The notes under the pieces: model-generated | Seen by the model: the letters and a program-made list of their open reading frames with translations, nothing else | What the model was told of the DNA's origin: nothing | The model's database searches: none | Shown: positions 1 through 10,753 of the stretch, piece after piece | How the letters are laid out: every line of letters begins with the position of its first letter | How positions within the stretch are numbered: the first letter of the stretch is position 1 | Source: Cinnamomum chago | Taxonomy: Eukaryota > Streptophyta > Magnoliopsida > Laurales > Lauraceae | Direction: 5' to 3' | DNA length: 64,000 nucleotides | Assembly (NCBI GenBank): GCA_038049695.1 | Contig: CP142454.1 | Location: 75,431,501 to 75,495,500, forward strand | Position numbers and translations under genes: made by a program

Positions 1-220
1 CGGCTTACATCAGGTGCATGCCGTAAATGATATAAAATTATGGCGTGCCTGAAATGCGGGTCGTAAAAATTCTTTTTTTACTCTTTTTAACGACATGCGT
101 GTCTTGCGTCGTAAATGATTGTCAATTACAACACCATATGCGCATCGTAAATGAATACCCTTTTACGACTTTCATTGCACACCGTAATACCTACACTTGC
201 ATGCCGTAACATTGTAGCTT
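1..220. repeat. Left subterminal repeat array of the CACTA element
   Basis: This block has repeated short motifs in both orientations: ccgtaaat, tcgtaaa, ggcgtgcc, gcatgcc and ttttacg. It mirrors the array at 9575-10030. In this superfamily the subterminal repeats bind the element's transposase. The terminal CACTA itself is not in the window. Confidence 0.65.
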
Positions 221-279
221 ATGACATTTTATATCGGTTACACCTTTCCCGGCATTTTTTTTCTTGCCGCAAAAGGTCA

Positions 280-745
280 TGGTTTTTACTCCCCTCTCCC
301 GCCAATGAAATTTTCCTTTCCCGCATTTTCGTTCTCTCCTCAAGAAATTCCCATCGCCCTCTCCCTCTGCTCACTCATTTCTCTCTCACGCCTCCATCGC
401 CCTCTCCAGAGCCCATCTTCTCTATCTCTCCATCCCTCTCCACTGCACGACGACCACAGCAACATCGCTAAGAGCTCGCAGCAGCCCTGGACGCCTTCAT
501 CTTCCTCCTCGTGCCGCGGACCTGTCCCCTGCACCAGGTACACCCCTCCCTCTTCCCGCACTCACGCACCATTCCTCCTTTCCTCTCTCTTTTTTCTATG
601 TTCTCTCTCTCTCTCCCTCGTTCCCCATCACTCTATTTCCTCTCTGTCTGCTCTTCTCCCTCCCTTCCTCTCATCTTCCTCCCCTGTCTCCCCTCGCCTA
701 CGCTTGCTGCAGCGCCCACCTGCACACCACTCCCTCGCTCCCTCG

Positions 746-783
<38 letters not shown>

Positions 784-890
784 CCTCTCCCTCCCTCCCT
801 CCCTCTCTTCCCTTCCTCCCCTATTCCTCTCCCTCTCCCCTGCTTCCTCCTCTATTCCGCCCTGCGCCCACCTGCGCACCACTTCCTCCA
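280..890. repeat. Polypyrimidine-rich stretch with (CT)n microsatellite
   Basis: About 600 bases are almost purely C and T on the + strand, with a (CT)n run near 750-779 and CCCT repeats after it. This resembles a CT-rich plant 5' leader and may belong to the captured gene fragment that follows at 1375. The long open frames through it are a by-product of the base bias and are not genes. Confidence 0.6.
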
Positions 891-1374
891 CTACGTCAAA
901 ACCGGCTAACAGTGACACAAATAAGGCAGACAAAACAATTTTTTTGGACTGTGGCATTTTTTGACACGTATTTTCATCAACCACAGCTGCTCTCTGTGGT
1001 TGTTTTCGTAAAAAAAAAGACCTAAAAAGTGTACCCTGTTATTCCTCTCCCGCCCTCTCCGTTTCCCTCCCACCCTCTGCTCTCTTTACGGTTTTAGGTT
1101 TTTTTATCTATTGGAATAGATTGAAATAGCGATTTTAGGGATTTCTTGCTACATTGATCGGGCTTGTGTCGGCAGGTTTCCTTCACTAAAAAGGTTTGAG
1201 CTTTTGGCACCAGAGTTGAAGACTTCGAACCAAAATTTATGGTTCATGATTGCATAAGAGAGTTGTTGGGTTTTGTATGTATGGGGAGGAGAATACAAGA
1301 TGCCCTCGCAACGATGTGTAGATTTGAGAAATTAACAGGAGTGAAGTACGCAGAGAGAAGGACAGAAGCTTGAA

Positions 1375-1636
1375 ATGGGTTTGAAGTCGCTGGCTGAGAT
1401 GAGGGGCGAGAAATCGAAGGGTTTGGTGGTGTTTCGACCATGGATGAAGCTGTGGATGATCCGAGCCACCACAACGGTGTTGCTATGGATGTGTGTCGTG
1501 CACCTCATGGCATTGGGAAAGATGTGGGGCCCATGGGTGCTGAAAGGTTGGCCGTTGTGTTTTACATCGTCCGATTCACCGATGGAATTGAAGTCATCTT
1601 CTTCAGTTGCACAGAGAATTGCTCTTCCTCCAAAGA
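1375..1636 (+). pseudogene. Captured first exon of an O-fucosyltransferase-like gene
   Basis: An open frame starting with ATG runs 87 codons to a candidate splice donor (GTAGGT at 1637). Near the N-terminus it is basic (MRGEKSKG). It then has a hydrophobic signal-anchor at about residues 31-48 (ATTTVLLWMCVVHLMALG), followed by MWGPWVLKGWP and a C-terminal LPPK. From memory this matches the N-terminal exon of plant GDP-fucose O-fucosyltransferase family proteins, which are type II Golgi membrane proteins with the pattern 'TTTVLLW...ALG.MWGPRVLKGWPSCF...LPPKR'. No later exon (NGGLNQMR region) is found downstream, so this is a gene fragment inside the CACTA element. The exon has no stop or frameshift, so it could still be translated if transcribed. 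Identification rests on recall of the family and not on a search. Confidence 0.6.
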
Positions 1637-1639
1637 GTA

Positions 1640-4600
1640 GGTTATCCAAATTCCCATCCTTGTCTTTTGATTTTCTGGTTTGGGATGTGGATATTTCAGC
1701 TTTTGGAAGTAAACCCTGAACTTATTTCTATTCCTTAAAGATATATGATTCCAATTTGTTTGAATGTTTGATGGTGTTATCACTCACAATCTGTATATTT
1801 CAAGTCTGTTTCCACTTTATTGTTTGTTTGTTCTTTAAATCTATGTTTGGGTTTTGAATGCTGCTGCCCCATTTGGTGCAAATATCCAATTTAGTTTTGA
1901 TGTTGGCAATTTTAAACTTGTTGAATGATGAAAAATCGAGAAAATTCATTGCACTCTTGGTACTTGTGTACTGATGGGTAATGATGTTTCAGGCGCTCAT
2001 ATGGTCTGATAAAGAGTGACTTTGAAGTTGGATTTATACCCCATCTATGAGTGTGTTTTTCGGGATCTTTGTTCTCCATTGCTATAGGAACGTGTTGTGG
2101 GAATTGCTAATCTCCCCCATCCATGAGCTTTCTAGCCTTTGTTGGGTCCTATTTTGGAATATCTCTAGTCTCTGCGGACGAAAGCGTGTTGCAGAAAGGG
2201 TGTTTCATAATCATTTTAGTTCTTTGATTTGTGCCTTGAACTAATCCAGTTTTTTAAGCCACATGTAACAAAACCAATGCTTTCACACTAAATTTTACAC
2301 CATTCCAGACATTATCCATTGTTAGATTTTGTTAAAAGAAAAGACATTTAGCCATAAACTTTAGGACTTAAAACTAAAGCCTTGAATCATTTGATCGGTC
2401 TAGTATCACATATTCCCTCTTTTCCACTTCCAAACCTTTTCATCGTAGTGCCTGCCTTGATTGTCATGCATCAATGTGGGCTCCACTTAGAGGGAGACTA
2501 TGTAGATTTTTATAGTCACGCTTATGTATGTGTGTATATGATCCTACTATTCATAATGCAAATTTGGTGCTAAATATGATTATAAGGAGACATTGCTTAA
2601 AGTTTTCAAAACAACAAAGGAAAAGGAGACGTCATTGCTCGAAATGGATAAAAAGTTCAAATGTTTTATTTAGATCACAGGCATAGAATGTTCATGTGCA
2701 GTCTATGTTTGGAAGGAAGAAAGGTATGTCTTGTTTACCAGCTAGAATACAATTGACTCTGGATGGCACATGATGTTTCCTACTAACTTTAATCCATACG
2801 AGGCTTATCCTGATTAAAAAAAAAAACATATTTAGTATCTTGCTAGTTTTGTATTTAAAGATGGAACAGTGTCATTCTTTTTTTAAAGGATGCTCTTTTT
2901 GTTGATAATGTTTCTTTGATGTATTGAAAGCTACGAAAAAGTTTCTGTTTTATTTCCTTTCAAAGAAGACTGTTCTAATGTCTGAACTTCTAGCGGCTGC
3001 TATAAGCTGAAATCTGTACCATATGTCATATGAAAGAATTCTTTTTTGTTTGTGTTGTCAGTCTTTGGTAAAGTAGGCTTTATTAGGGGAAGTGGTTCTG
3101 GTCACTGGGAGAGGTAAGAGAAGTTTGTTGAAAGGATCAAATATAGAGTATGATCTGGTACCATGGTTTTTATTTTTTATTTTTGGATGCATATGTGGTG
3201 CAGTAATCAGGTTTTATGTTCCCTCTATAACATTTTGTTACTCTTAGGGATGGAGGCTTTTGATGTAGTGGGGGACCATGTGGTTTGGTCTCTGATTGTC
3301 TGCCAAAGCTCGAATGATGCTGAACCAGGCTCTTCAGATAAGACATTGTAGTTCTAATTGCTGTTTTCACAGAAAATTGAGAAATGAATACTCGGTTTTT
3401 GTCTCCCCATCCAAAAGGTACATTCTCTCCTAAATCTATTTGTGGGAGTCTGTTTTGTGGCCTGAATATGGCTAGTACTCTCAGCTACATTTTGAGGATT
3501 GAAGGCTGAAGCCCCACCAAGAATCCTAGTTTTTTGTTTACACAATCCTACTGTTGTTACACAAGTGACATTACATATTTATGAATGTGTGAGTTGTGTG
3601 CTTAACGCTAAGAAGATGTGAACTACCCTATGATCTATTGCCCTTTTGGAAGGTTTGGCTGTGGTTTTATTGTGTTTCTTTGTTAAGTAAAATTCTCATG
3701 GAACTGTTTGGGTGCTTATTTGCTTAGGTACTCAGTTTATGAATGTGTCAGGGTATGATTTGGTACTTTTGTTGGGTAGTTGTAGTTAGGATGGAGTTGA
3801 AATTGTAAAAGCTATTGGTGTATTTTGTAGCTGGTATGGTTGTCTTGATAATGGATATATCTTGTCTTCTTCCTCTGTTACATGGTTATGTTCTCATGTA
3901 GGAGGCTAAAGTTAATTCTTGATGGGAGCTTTCTGTAGAAAGTAATGATGCATGGGGATGAGGTTGAAAATTGAGTGCAGGGTCATCTAAACTAGATGTA
4001 ATGGGGTTTATAATTGAAGGATGCTTGATTAATGATTTGTTTTCTTGGGCATCATGTACCAAAAGTGTTCACTTGGTGAGTAGCTGATCTGATTGCATAT
4101 ATTATTGATAGACTAGCTAAATAAGGTGTTTATGTTCTCTTTAGCATTAAAAGTTAGTCTCCCTTTAAAAAAAATAAAAAAATTACATGTGTACATGAAA
4201 TTAGGGCTGAGATGACAGCTCTAACCCGACATGTTATCTAACAGTGTGTTCAAAGGTTTTCATTGATCCTTTTCAGTTCTTGGTTGGATTCGGATTGACT
4301 TTTTAGCCCCTGTTGACTTGAAAACTCTACTTGACAGCTCAGGATTGACAGTCCTGTTTAATAGACGGGTTGGGTGGGTGCCTGGGGCAAGTACATGTTA
4401 CAGATAATAGTAAATCTGATCTGAATCTGTCCCAACACATTGCCAAACCGAGTAAAAGTTCAAATGTAGTTTGGGTCTTGGACTGGAGGATTTAATTTTA
4501 ATGTTGATGGGAGTTTCAGAGGCAACCGGGTCCATCATGGTACAATTAAGAACCACCAAGGTCATATATGAGAGAGAGAGGTCTATTTTTTTTCGTGTTA

Positions 4601-4640
4601 TAAATACAGAAGCTTTTGTTGACACGTATCTTTTGCAACA
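1640..4640. other. CACTA interior without recognised gene
   Basis: AT-rich, intron-like sequence with T- and A-runs and only short open frames. I see no transposase, no repeat structure and no further exons of the fucosyltransferase fragment. Captured intronic or intergenic sequence is the simplest reading. Confidence 0.5.
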
Positions 4641-5481
4641 TGAAAAGTTCCTCTTATGAGGACTACCAGAATGAATTACTAGTTCTATTTAACCAATCAG
4701 ACAATATAGAACTAGCTATCTACCAATCACACACCACAAGAAGGTAGACACAATATTTAACGTGGAAACCCTATCCAGGGAGAAAATCACGAACCAGAAA
4801 TCAAGAGTTCACGAACAGTTGCAAGATATACTCACTAGCTCCTTTACCTCAGTCTGTACCTCGACCTAAGGACTGTAGTTATTCTTGTAAAGAATCCACT
4901 GACACGACATCCACAGCGCCCCGTTCTCCTTACTTGATCTCCTCACACCTTGTCAACCAAGATGATCAATCTTCTACAAAAAAGTAGAAGCAACAATAAC
5001 CTTCTAGAGCAGCTCTTTAGAATAATCCCTCAATGGCTCTAGAGAATTAACTCTCTTTAAGACATCTCTGACTCAGATCAATGAGAGTTGTGTGTATTTC
5101 TTATCTAGGGTTGAGAGAAACACCCTATAAATAGCCCCAAATTCGTGCCTAAGACTTAGTGCACAAGTAGGACTCAAACTGGGAAAGACAGTCTCAAAAG
5201 GAAACAAAATCGTATCAGAATAGGAGACTTCCCGTTTCTGCGCACCTTGTCCGATCGATCTGACTGACAAAATAATTGTACGCCTTTTCTGACCGATCGA
5301 TCGGTCTGAGGCTCCGATCGATCGACCTGAGGGAATTTTGCCTGGTCTTCTTTTCTTCTATTCTTCACTTCAGCTCTTCTAACGACACATCCACATTCCA
5401 TTCTAAAATAAATTAGAAAATACAACTCAATGGACTCAGAGTTTTGTCCAACCCATGAATTAGCCAACAAAAATACTAACA
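4641..5481 (-). mobile_element. Probable solo LTR, Ty1/copia-like
   Basis: Read on the minus strand it begins TGTTAGTATTTTTGTTGG. It then has a cluster of GATCGATC palindromes (5340-5230), a TATA-like ctatttatag (near 5124), and a U5-like end with the phrase 'tccctggatagggtttccacg' (near 4760), a common feature of plant copia LTRs. It ends in TTTTCA. The flanks caaca (4636-4640) and caacc (5482-5486) make a 5-bp target duplication with one mismatch. No internal region, PBS or PPT is present, so a solo LTR is likely. The exact left boundary is less certain than the right. Confidence 0.55.
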
Positions 5482-7155
5482 CAACCATATGATATGAGCG
5501 AAACTATGATGCGTGAACTACCTTTTTGGAGAATGTAGTTGCTGCAGAGATATTGCTACCTCCATGATTTGGAGTGACTAGTAGAGATATTACCATCTCT
5601 GCTGAATTGCATGTCTGCATTAAGTGTGTTGCATCATAGAGAATTCATCCATTATCATCATCTGCTCTAACCAATTCTTGGCACGGTGGGGGTAGGAGGC
5701 CCAGTTTGGTTTGACAAGAATTTTTGGTCAGCTACCTGCCTGACAGTAACCCTCCTAATATATGGCAGCAGGACAGTCTGTTGCAGGACAACTGAATGGG
5801 ACAACAGTATAGGGTGTATGAGGTGCCATGCAATGCTTACTGACTGTTTGCTTGGGGAAAAGGACCACCAAATAGGGGCTGTAAAAGAGAGCCTAACCCT
5901 AAGATACTTAGGACATGAAAATGCTTAACATTGTGTCTCATAAATTTTTGAGTTTCATTTAAATGTAAATAATTTTTTGAATTAAGTTTCTTTTATAACA
6001 AATTTTTTAATTAAGTTTTCAGCAGTTCAATGTTTTTATGGACATATTAATATAAGATATCCCAAATGTGGCATTTGTCTCTTAGTGGAGGTTTGAGAAC
6101 AAAGTCCTCACCTAGCTGCTTTAAAAGGATGTTGGCATTGTTCCACCAATGGGCAACTCCACGTAAGCCGCATCTCTGTACTATTCTGTGGCTGATGGTG
6201 GTTTAATGTGTGGTTGTCTATCATGGCAAATATTCTTTGAGGAGGTTAGGAGAATTTTTTGTTCTTCAGATCTGTTGAATCATCTTTTCCCCTTCTATCA
6301 GTAGGAGAATGGATTGATCTTGCAAGCTCTTTCATTCATTCTCTTCTCCTAGCTCTTCCTAAAATGAGGTCTCAAACAGACTTTCAATTTCCATGCTTAG
6401 CTTTTTTTATCTGTCTTTTCTTTCCTTATCTCTCCACTACAAGTTTTTCCATCTGTCATTTTACATTTGCGGAGACCTCAAATGCTGCAGTATCTTATGA
6501 AATTAACCTAAGATGCTCTTTTAACCTTTGTGATGCTCTTTGGACAACTAAACTATAATAGAAGTTGGATCCACAAAAGGAAGAAACCTGGAGTCTCTCT
6601 TATACCAAATTTGTGGAGGTTTGAGGAGAGAGATCTCAAAGACTTTGGAGTCTTCATAAAAGGAGAATCCAAAGAATCAGCACACAAGGGAATAGAGGAT
6701 TCATCACTAATAGTCTAGTCCACATGAAACAGGATACATTTTTTTAACTGTAAAAAGAAGTCTGGGTGTCCTACTTTGTTTGTGTCTAAGTCCTTTATTC
6801 AATTACTTCTGAAGCCTCCAACTAACAAGACACAAACTATGACTCTAAATTGAGAAGTCTTAGGCTAAGACTCTTTTTTCTTTGTGCCTTGGGCCATCTC
6901 TTTTAGTTGACAGTCAGTTTGGCTGCATTGATTTTATTTTGAGAATTTTACATGTATTTGGTATGCATCAAATATTCTGTTTGTTGACAATTACATAGTC
7001 ATTTTGCAAATCATTTGCTTCGATTTTTCCTAGAAAGTCATACTTTTGCTTAATATATTTTCTTTTTTTACCCACAATGATTACTACTTACCATTCAAAC
7101 AAAAAAAAAAAAGAAAAGAAAAAGAAAAAGAAATGATTAGTACTACTTATTACAG
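5482..7155. other. CACTA interior without recognised gene
   Basis: No supported coding region. A-rich runs occur near 7101-7133. The stretch just before 7156 is probably the intron upstream of the first RPN2-like exon, since it ends in a usable acceptor (ttacag). Confidence 0.45.
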
Positions 7156-7631
7156 GTCTTTTACTACTTGGTAGAACTTAATGATTCATTGTTATATGCT
7201 TTGGGCACTGGACCTCTTTTTGATGTTTTGGAAGACTCTGATTATGTTCATACTCTTCTTGGTAAGGAGTGAATATGGTGTAGACCTGTGTATGCTTACT
7301 CTGAAGTAGTTATGTTTCTTAATGAATAACACAATTTCGTGAAATTTGTCTTCACTAGTCAAAGCTATTGATGAATATGCTAGTCTAAAGTTCAAAGCAG
7401 TAGTGTCAAATGAAGTAGCAACAGAGGTGGATCCTAGACTGGAGGCCGTTGTGGAAAGGATACTAGATAAGTATGTTATTTAGTGTTACTCCTCTCTTTA
7501 TTTGTATTTGCATTTATTTAAAGATAAAAGACCTTATCTCTTGCTTTCTGCAGGTGTATTTCTGATGGAAGATATCAACAAGCTCTGGGTAGAGTGTAGA
7601 AGTCGGATAAGCTCAAACAAGCAATTATCAG
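7156..7631 (+). pseudogene. RPN2: Captured RPN2 (26S proteasome subunit) gene fragment
   Basis: Three consecutive exons of the gene for the 26S proteasome non-ATPase regulatory subunit 1 can be read with canonical splice sites. They are 7156-7261 (VFYYLVELNDSLLYALGTGP, then FDVLEDSDYVHTLL), 7359-7470 (KAIDEYASLKFKAVVSNE, then DPRLEAVVERILDK) and 7554-7631 (CISDGRYQQALG). Phases match across both introns (7262-7358, 7471-7553). These correspond to the N-terminal region of the roughly 1000-residue subunit of the proteasome base. The third exon is broken: the conserved AIECRRLDKL segment has lost several bases and reads into a stop, with a second frame change beside it. No flanking RPN2 exons are visible. 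It is therefore a fragment carried by the CACTA element and not a working gene. Confidence 0.87.
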
Positions 7632-9574
7632 GTTTGATTCCAATTCTGTCTTTTATTCATCTTTTTTTTTTCCAATCTCATCTCATTTGATTGAATTATT
7701 ATTCTTCTTATTTGATTTATGAATTCTTCTTTCTACTATGTTGTTTTCTTTATTTCCTTTTGATTTCATGATCCACCCATGCTGGAAACCATAGACTTTG
7801 TGTATTTACTCTTCCTCTTCAAGCTGGTAGTATTGGTTTTTTTTTTTTTTTGACTTGTTGAGATTTTGGGTAATTAAAGTTCTTTGGAAATGAATAGAAT
7901 CCATTGATCTAGTGTTGAGTTGATGGATGTAGAATTCTCACCATAGTTTAGATTTTAATTTGGGCGAGGAAGAAGATGTGGTTTGATTGAATGTTAAGTT
8001 TTGGATTTGTGAATGCTAGAACTTCATTACCTGTTTGGTTTGCTTTGAATTTGGACTGGATTCTGTTGGGGTTAGTTTGAATGGTTCCCTGAATATCATG
8101 CAGGAGTGTTCCCTTTTTCTTTTTTTTGGCCTTTCTTAATGAGGCATTGTAGTTATAGTAGTCTGACATGTTGATTTGCTAGCTATATATGTTGTGGTGA
8201 GGATGCTTGTTTTTCATTCTACTTCTACTTGGAAGAACTGGGTTGGCTTGTGTGTGACATCAATTGCCTATTTAATCCCCTACCAACAACTTGCCAGAAT
8301 GGCGGCTCTAGCTTATGCGGATAATGGAGAGCTTTTTGATGGTGGGGTCTGATATGAGCACTGGTGGAGTTTGTGGGTATGTGTATCTGAGTTCAATTAG
8401 TTGCATGCCTTTTGTTATGTCTTTTAGGAAGAGGTTCATTATGCAGCTTTTGACATTATAATTCATAGTTTGCGTGAACTGCTTATTCATTTTTGACACA
8501 GTTCTTAACCAAAGAACAACAGAAGTTGCCACCAATTCAGTTGTTTTGCAACTTTGGGGTACTTGAGGCTAAATTTTCATTCGAGTGCAATGGTTTGGAA
8601 ACTTCCTGTTTTGGTGATGACTCATGAAAGGGTCAGATTTGTGAGGGGTCAGCACCCAACTGTATTGGTTCAGGATTATTCTTGACTGCATCACCTTACT
8701 TTGTTCTGTCTTGTTTGGAATACATTTCAGTTGCTTATTGAAAAATATGATTTTTTAGGATTGTACATCCATGATGTGGCTAATGAATTTGATGGTCTGG
8801 ATCAATGAACCTTGTGTGCTACAAGCAACTTGTATGGAACGGGTGCATCGTACTCAGAACTGTAATTCTTTGTGTATAATGTTAGAAAAAATTGGCTGAG
8901 AAGATATAGGCTTCTAGTGTAATCACAATTTTAGCTGAGATGATATTGGCTTTTAGTTTAATCTCAATTTTAGTTGTTGGTTTTGTTTCTGTTTTACTTG
9001 TGGCAAATTTATGCTGCTTTCTATTGCCAATGCACCTAAGATATATTTCCATTTGATTTAGTGGCAGTTACCTCCAGTTGATAAGTAGTTTGACAATGAT
9101 GTACTTGTTTATGCAATACTGATGACTTGATGAGTTGATTTACATGTTACTTGGATTTTTAAACCTTACTTTCACTTTTTCTTTAATTATTTGGGGTGGT
9201 GAAGTTATGTGCTACCTAATATTGGAGTAACGATTCTGTCAAATTTTGTTTGTTTGTACAGATTTTGCTAATAAGTATTGAAATAACACAATTTTAGTTC
9301 CAACTTCATGGGTATCTTTCTCGGGATTTTTTTTTGTGGTTCACTTTTGTTGTATTAAGAACAATTACTAAGGCCTTTGTTTCTAAAATTGTATTGGTAA
9401 CGTTGATATGTTGAAATACTGATTTCGTTTCTTCACTTTAGGTTGAAAGAGAACTACAAAGTTTAATATATTTCATTCATGTATGGGCACAACTGTTTTG
9501 TATTGGTTGAATTTAGTTTCAATTTAACAGGATATTAATGGTTTACATTCATTTTCTAAAAAAAAAAAAACACA
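7632..9574. other. CACTA interior, no assigned gene
   Basis: Mostly AT-rich non-coding sequence. A short stretch near 8500-8570, downstream of a possible acceptor (gacacag), reads as about 35 codons (LTKEQQKLPPIQLFCNFG...) and looks exon-like. I cannot assign it to a family. An A-run near 9560-9570 precedes the right subterminal array. Confidence 0.4.
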
Positions 9575-10048
9575 ATCACGGCACGCGATGCACGCCATAT
9601 ATTAGATCTTTCCAATCCTTTTGCGGCCCTCTTTGGACGCCGTAAATTTGTTCTAGAAACCCATTTACGGCATACGCTTATACGCCGTAACAACGATTTA
9701 CAAAATTAATTTACGGCGTGCGCGTGCACGTCATTATTATATATTCTAATACGTTTTTACGGTGTGTCATGTGCATCGGAAGCTAAAAGTAACCAACTCT
9801 TTAACGGCCTCCCAACGCGTTGTAAAAGACCTTCATTAACGGCATTTGTTTAGCACCGTGAATATGTTTGGAAAGTCATAACAAACCTCACTTACGACGT
9901 GCATTTGAGTATGTTATGGCCAGTAAATGCGCGTCGTTAATACACATACCCTTTTACGGCTGGAGCTTTTACGGCTCCATACTTTGCGCTGTGAAACATG
10001 GTTTACGGCGTAAAATGCGCGCCGTAAAAACCCTGTTTTGGTGTAGTG
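9575..10048. repeat. Right subterminal array and terminal inverted repeat of CACTA element
   Basis: Dense alternation of TTTACGG and CCGTAAA around GCGTGC/GCGCGC cores, many forming small palindromes, ends in the 18-base terminus at 10031-10048. The same motifs occur at 1-220. Confidence 0.8.
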
Positions 10049-10593
10049 GTGTTTGACCTACTCTTTGGTACTCAGGTCTCGTTGTTGGTTATCCCGAGGA
10101 GGAGCATGAGTAGGCGGTCGGAGAACTGCAACAGTTAGTTGAGTGGCTTATTGATGATGTCGTTTAGACGTTGGTTTGCTAGAGAGAGATAACATTTTGG
10201 GAGAACTTTTAACCATTCTTTTGGGGATTGGTATTTTGTTCATATTGGCTTTTATTTTTGGGAATGTAATTAAGTTATCTTTGTATAAATTTTAACTTAC
10301 TTTTGGGTAACATACTAATGATCATTGCTCATCTTGATACAATACTATACTTATGCTATTGGCTTTATGATTTGAGATGGATTGAATATTTGATTTGTTA
10401 CACGCTTCCGCATTTAATAGAAATGTTCATATATGGTTGTGATATCCTCACCGCGGACACCTGTGGGAAATTAAATAAATGTATGGCATTAAACCAAATG
10501 TGGTTCATCATCATTTACTCACCACACTATTATTATCACCATTATTGTCCCGATCCCGGATTAGGCCTTCGGGCCCGGTCCAGGGTCGCGACA
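10049..10593 (+). repeat. 5' LTR, 3' portion, of the gypsy element
   Basis: This is the sequence between the CACTA terminus and the PBS. It ends in ...gggtcgcgaca, like the ends of the solo LTRs at 23326 and 39755 (...gtgaca). It also has the 'aggaggagcatgagtaggcgg' type region (near 10098) typical of the R/U5 part of these long LTRs. Its 5' part should lie left of the CACTA element, outside the window. Confidence 0.75.
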
Positions 10594-10596
10594 GAC

Positions 10597-10608
10597 TGGT
10601 ATCAGAGC
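10597..10608 (+). other. Primer binding site, initiator tRNA-Met type
   Basis: TGGTATCAGAGC, the standard complement of the plant initiator methionine tRNA 3' end, lies three bases after the LTR end at 10593. It fixes the LTR boundary and the + orientation of the element. Confidence 0.92.
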
Positions 10609-10753
10609 GAGACATGTTTCAAGCAATTAAAAGAAACTAGAAATCCTAAAGACGTGGCGAGGATTCATTAGATCTTTTGTTAGCTAGAATCGTGTGAGCA
10701 ATGTGTGACCCTTTATTTAATTGCTATGTGCTAACAATTTGTTTTGCAGCATC

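Larger units (their letters stand above)
1..10048. mobile_element. Non-autonomous CACTA (En/Spm-type) transposon, left end outside window
   Basis: The right terminus at 10031-10048 reads, on the complementary strand, CACTACACCAAAACAGGG, a standard CACTA terminal inverted repeat. It is followed by GTG (10049-10051), a candidate 3-bp target duplication. Subterminal arrays built from TTTACGG/CCGTAAA and GCGTGC/GCACGC motifs lie at about 9575-10030 and again at 1-220. The two ends also share the phrase around 'taccc-ttttacg' (near 155 and 9945), so both look like ends of one element whose left terminus is just outside the window. I found no transposase in the 10 kb between. The interior carries fragments of host genes and a probable solo LTR, which fits a gene-capturing CACTA. 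The element lies in the 5' LTR of the gypsy element that continues at 10049. That both arrays belong to one element is inference. Confidence 0.75.

Noticed and set aside
221-964. Long Ser/Leu/Pro-rich open frames on both strands
   Set aside because: They come from the CT-rich tract, have no domain-like composition, and overlap in several frames at once.
1375-1719. A complete small membrane protein gene
   Set aside because: The frame fits the first exon of a larger enzyme family, a candidate donor site follows the LPPK end, and no later exons are present.
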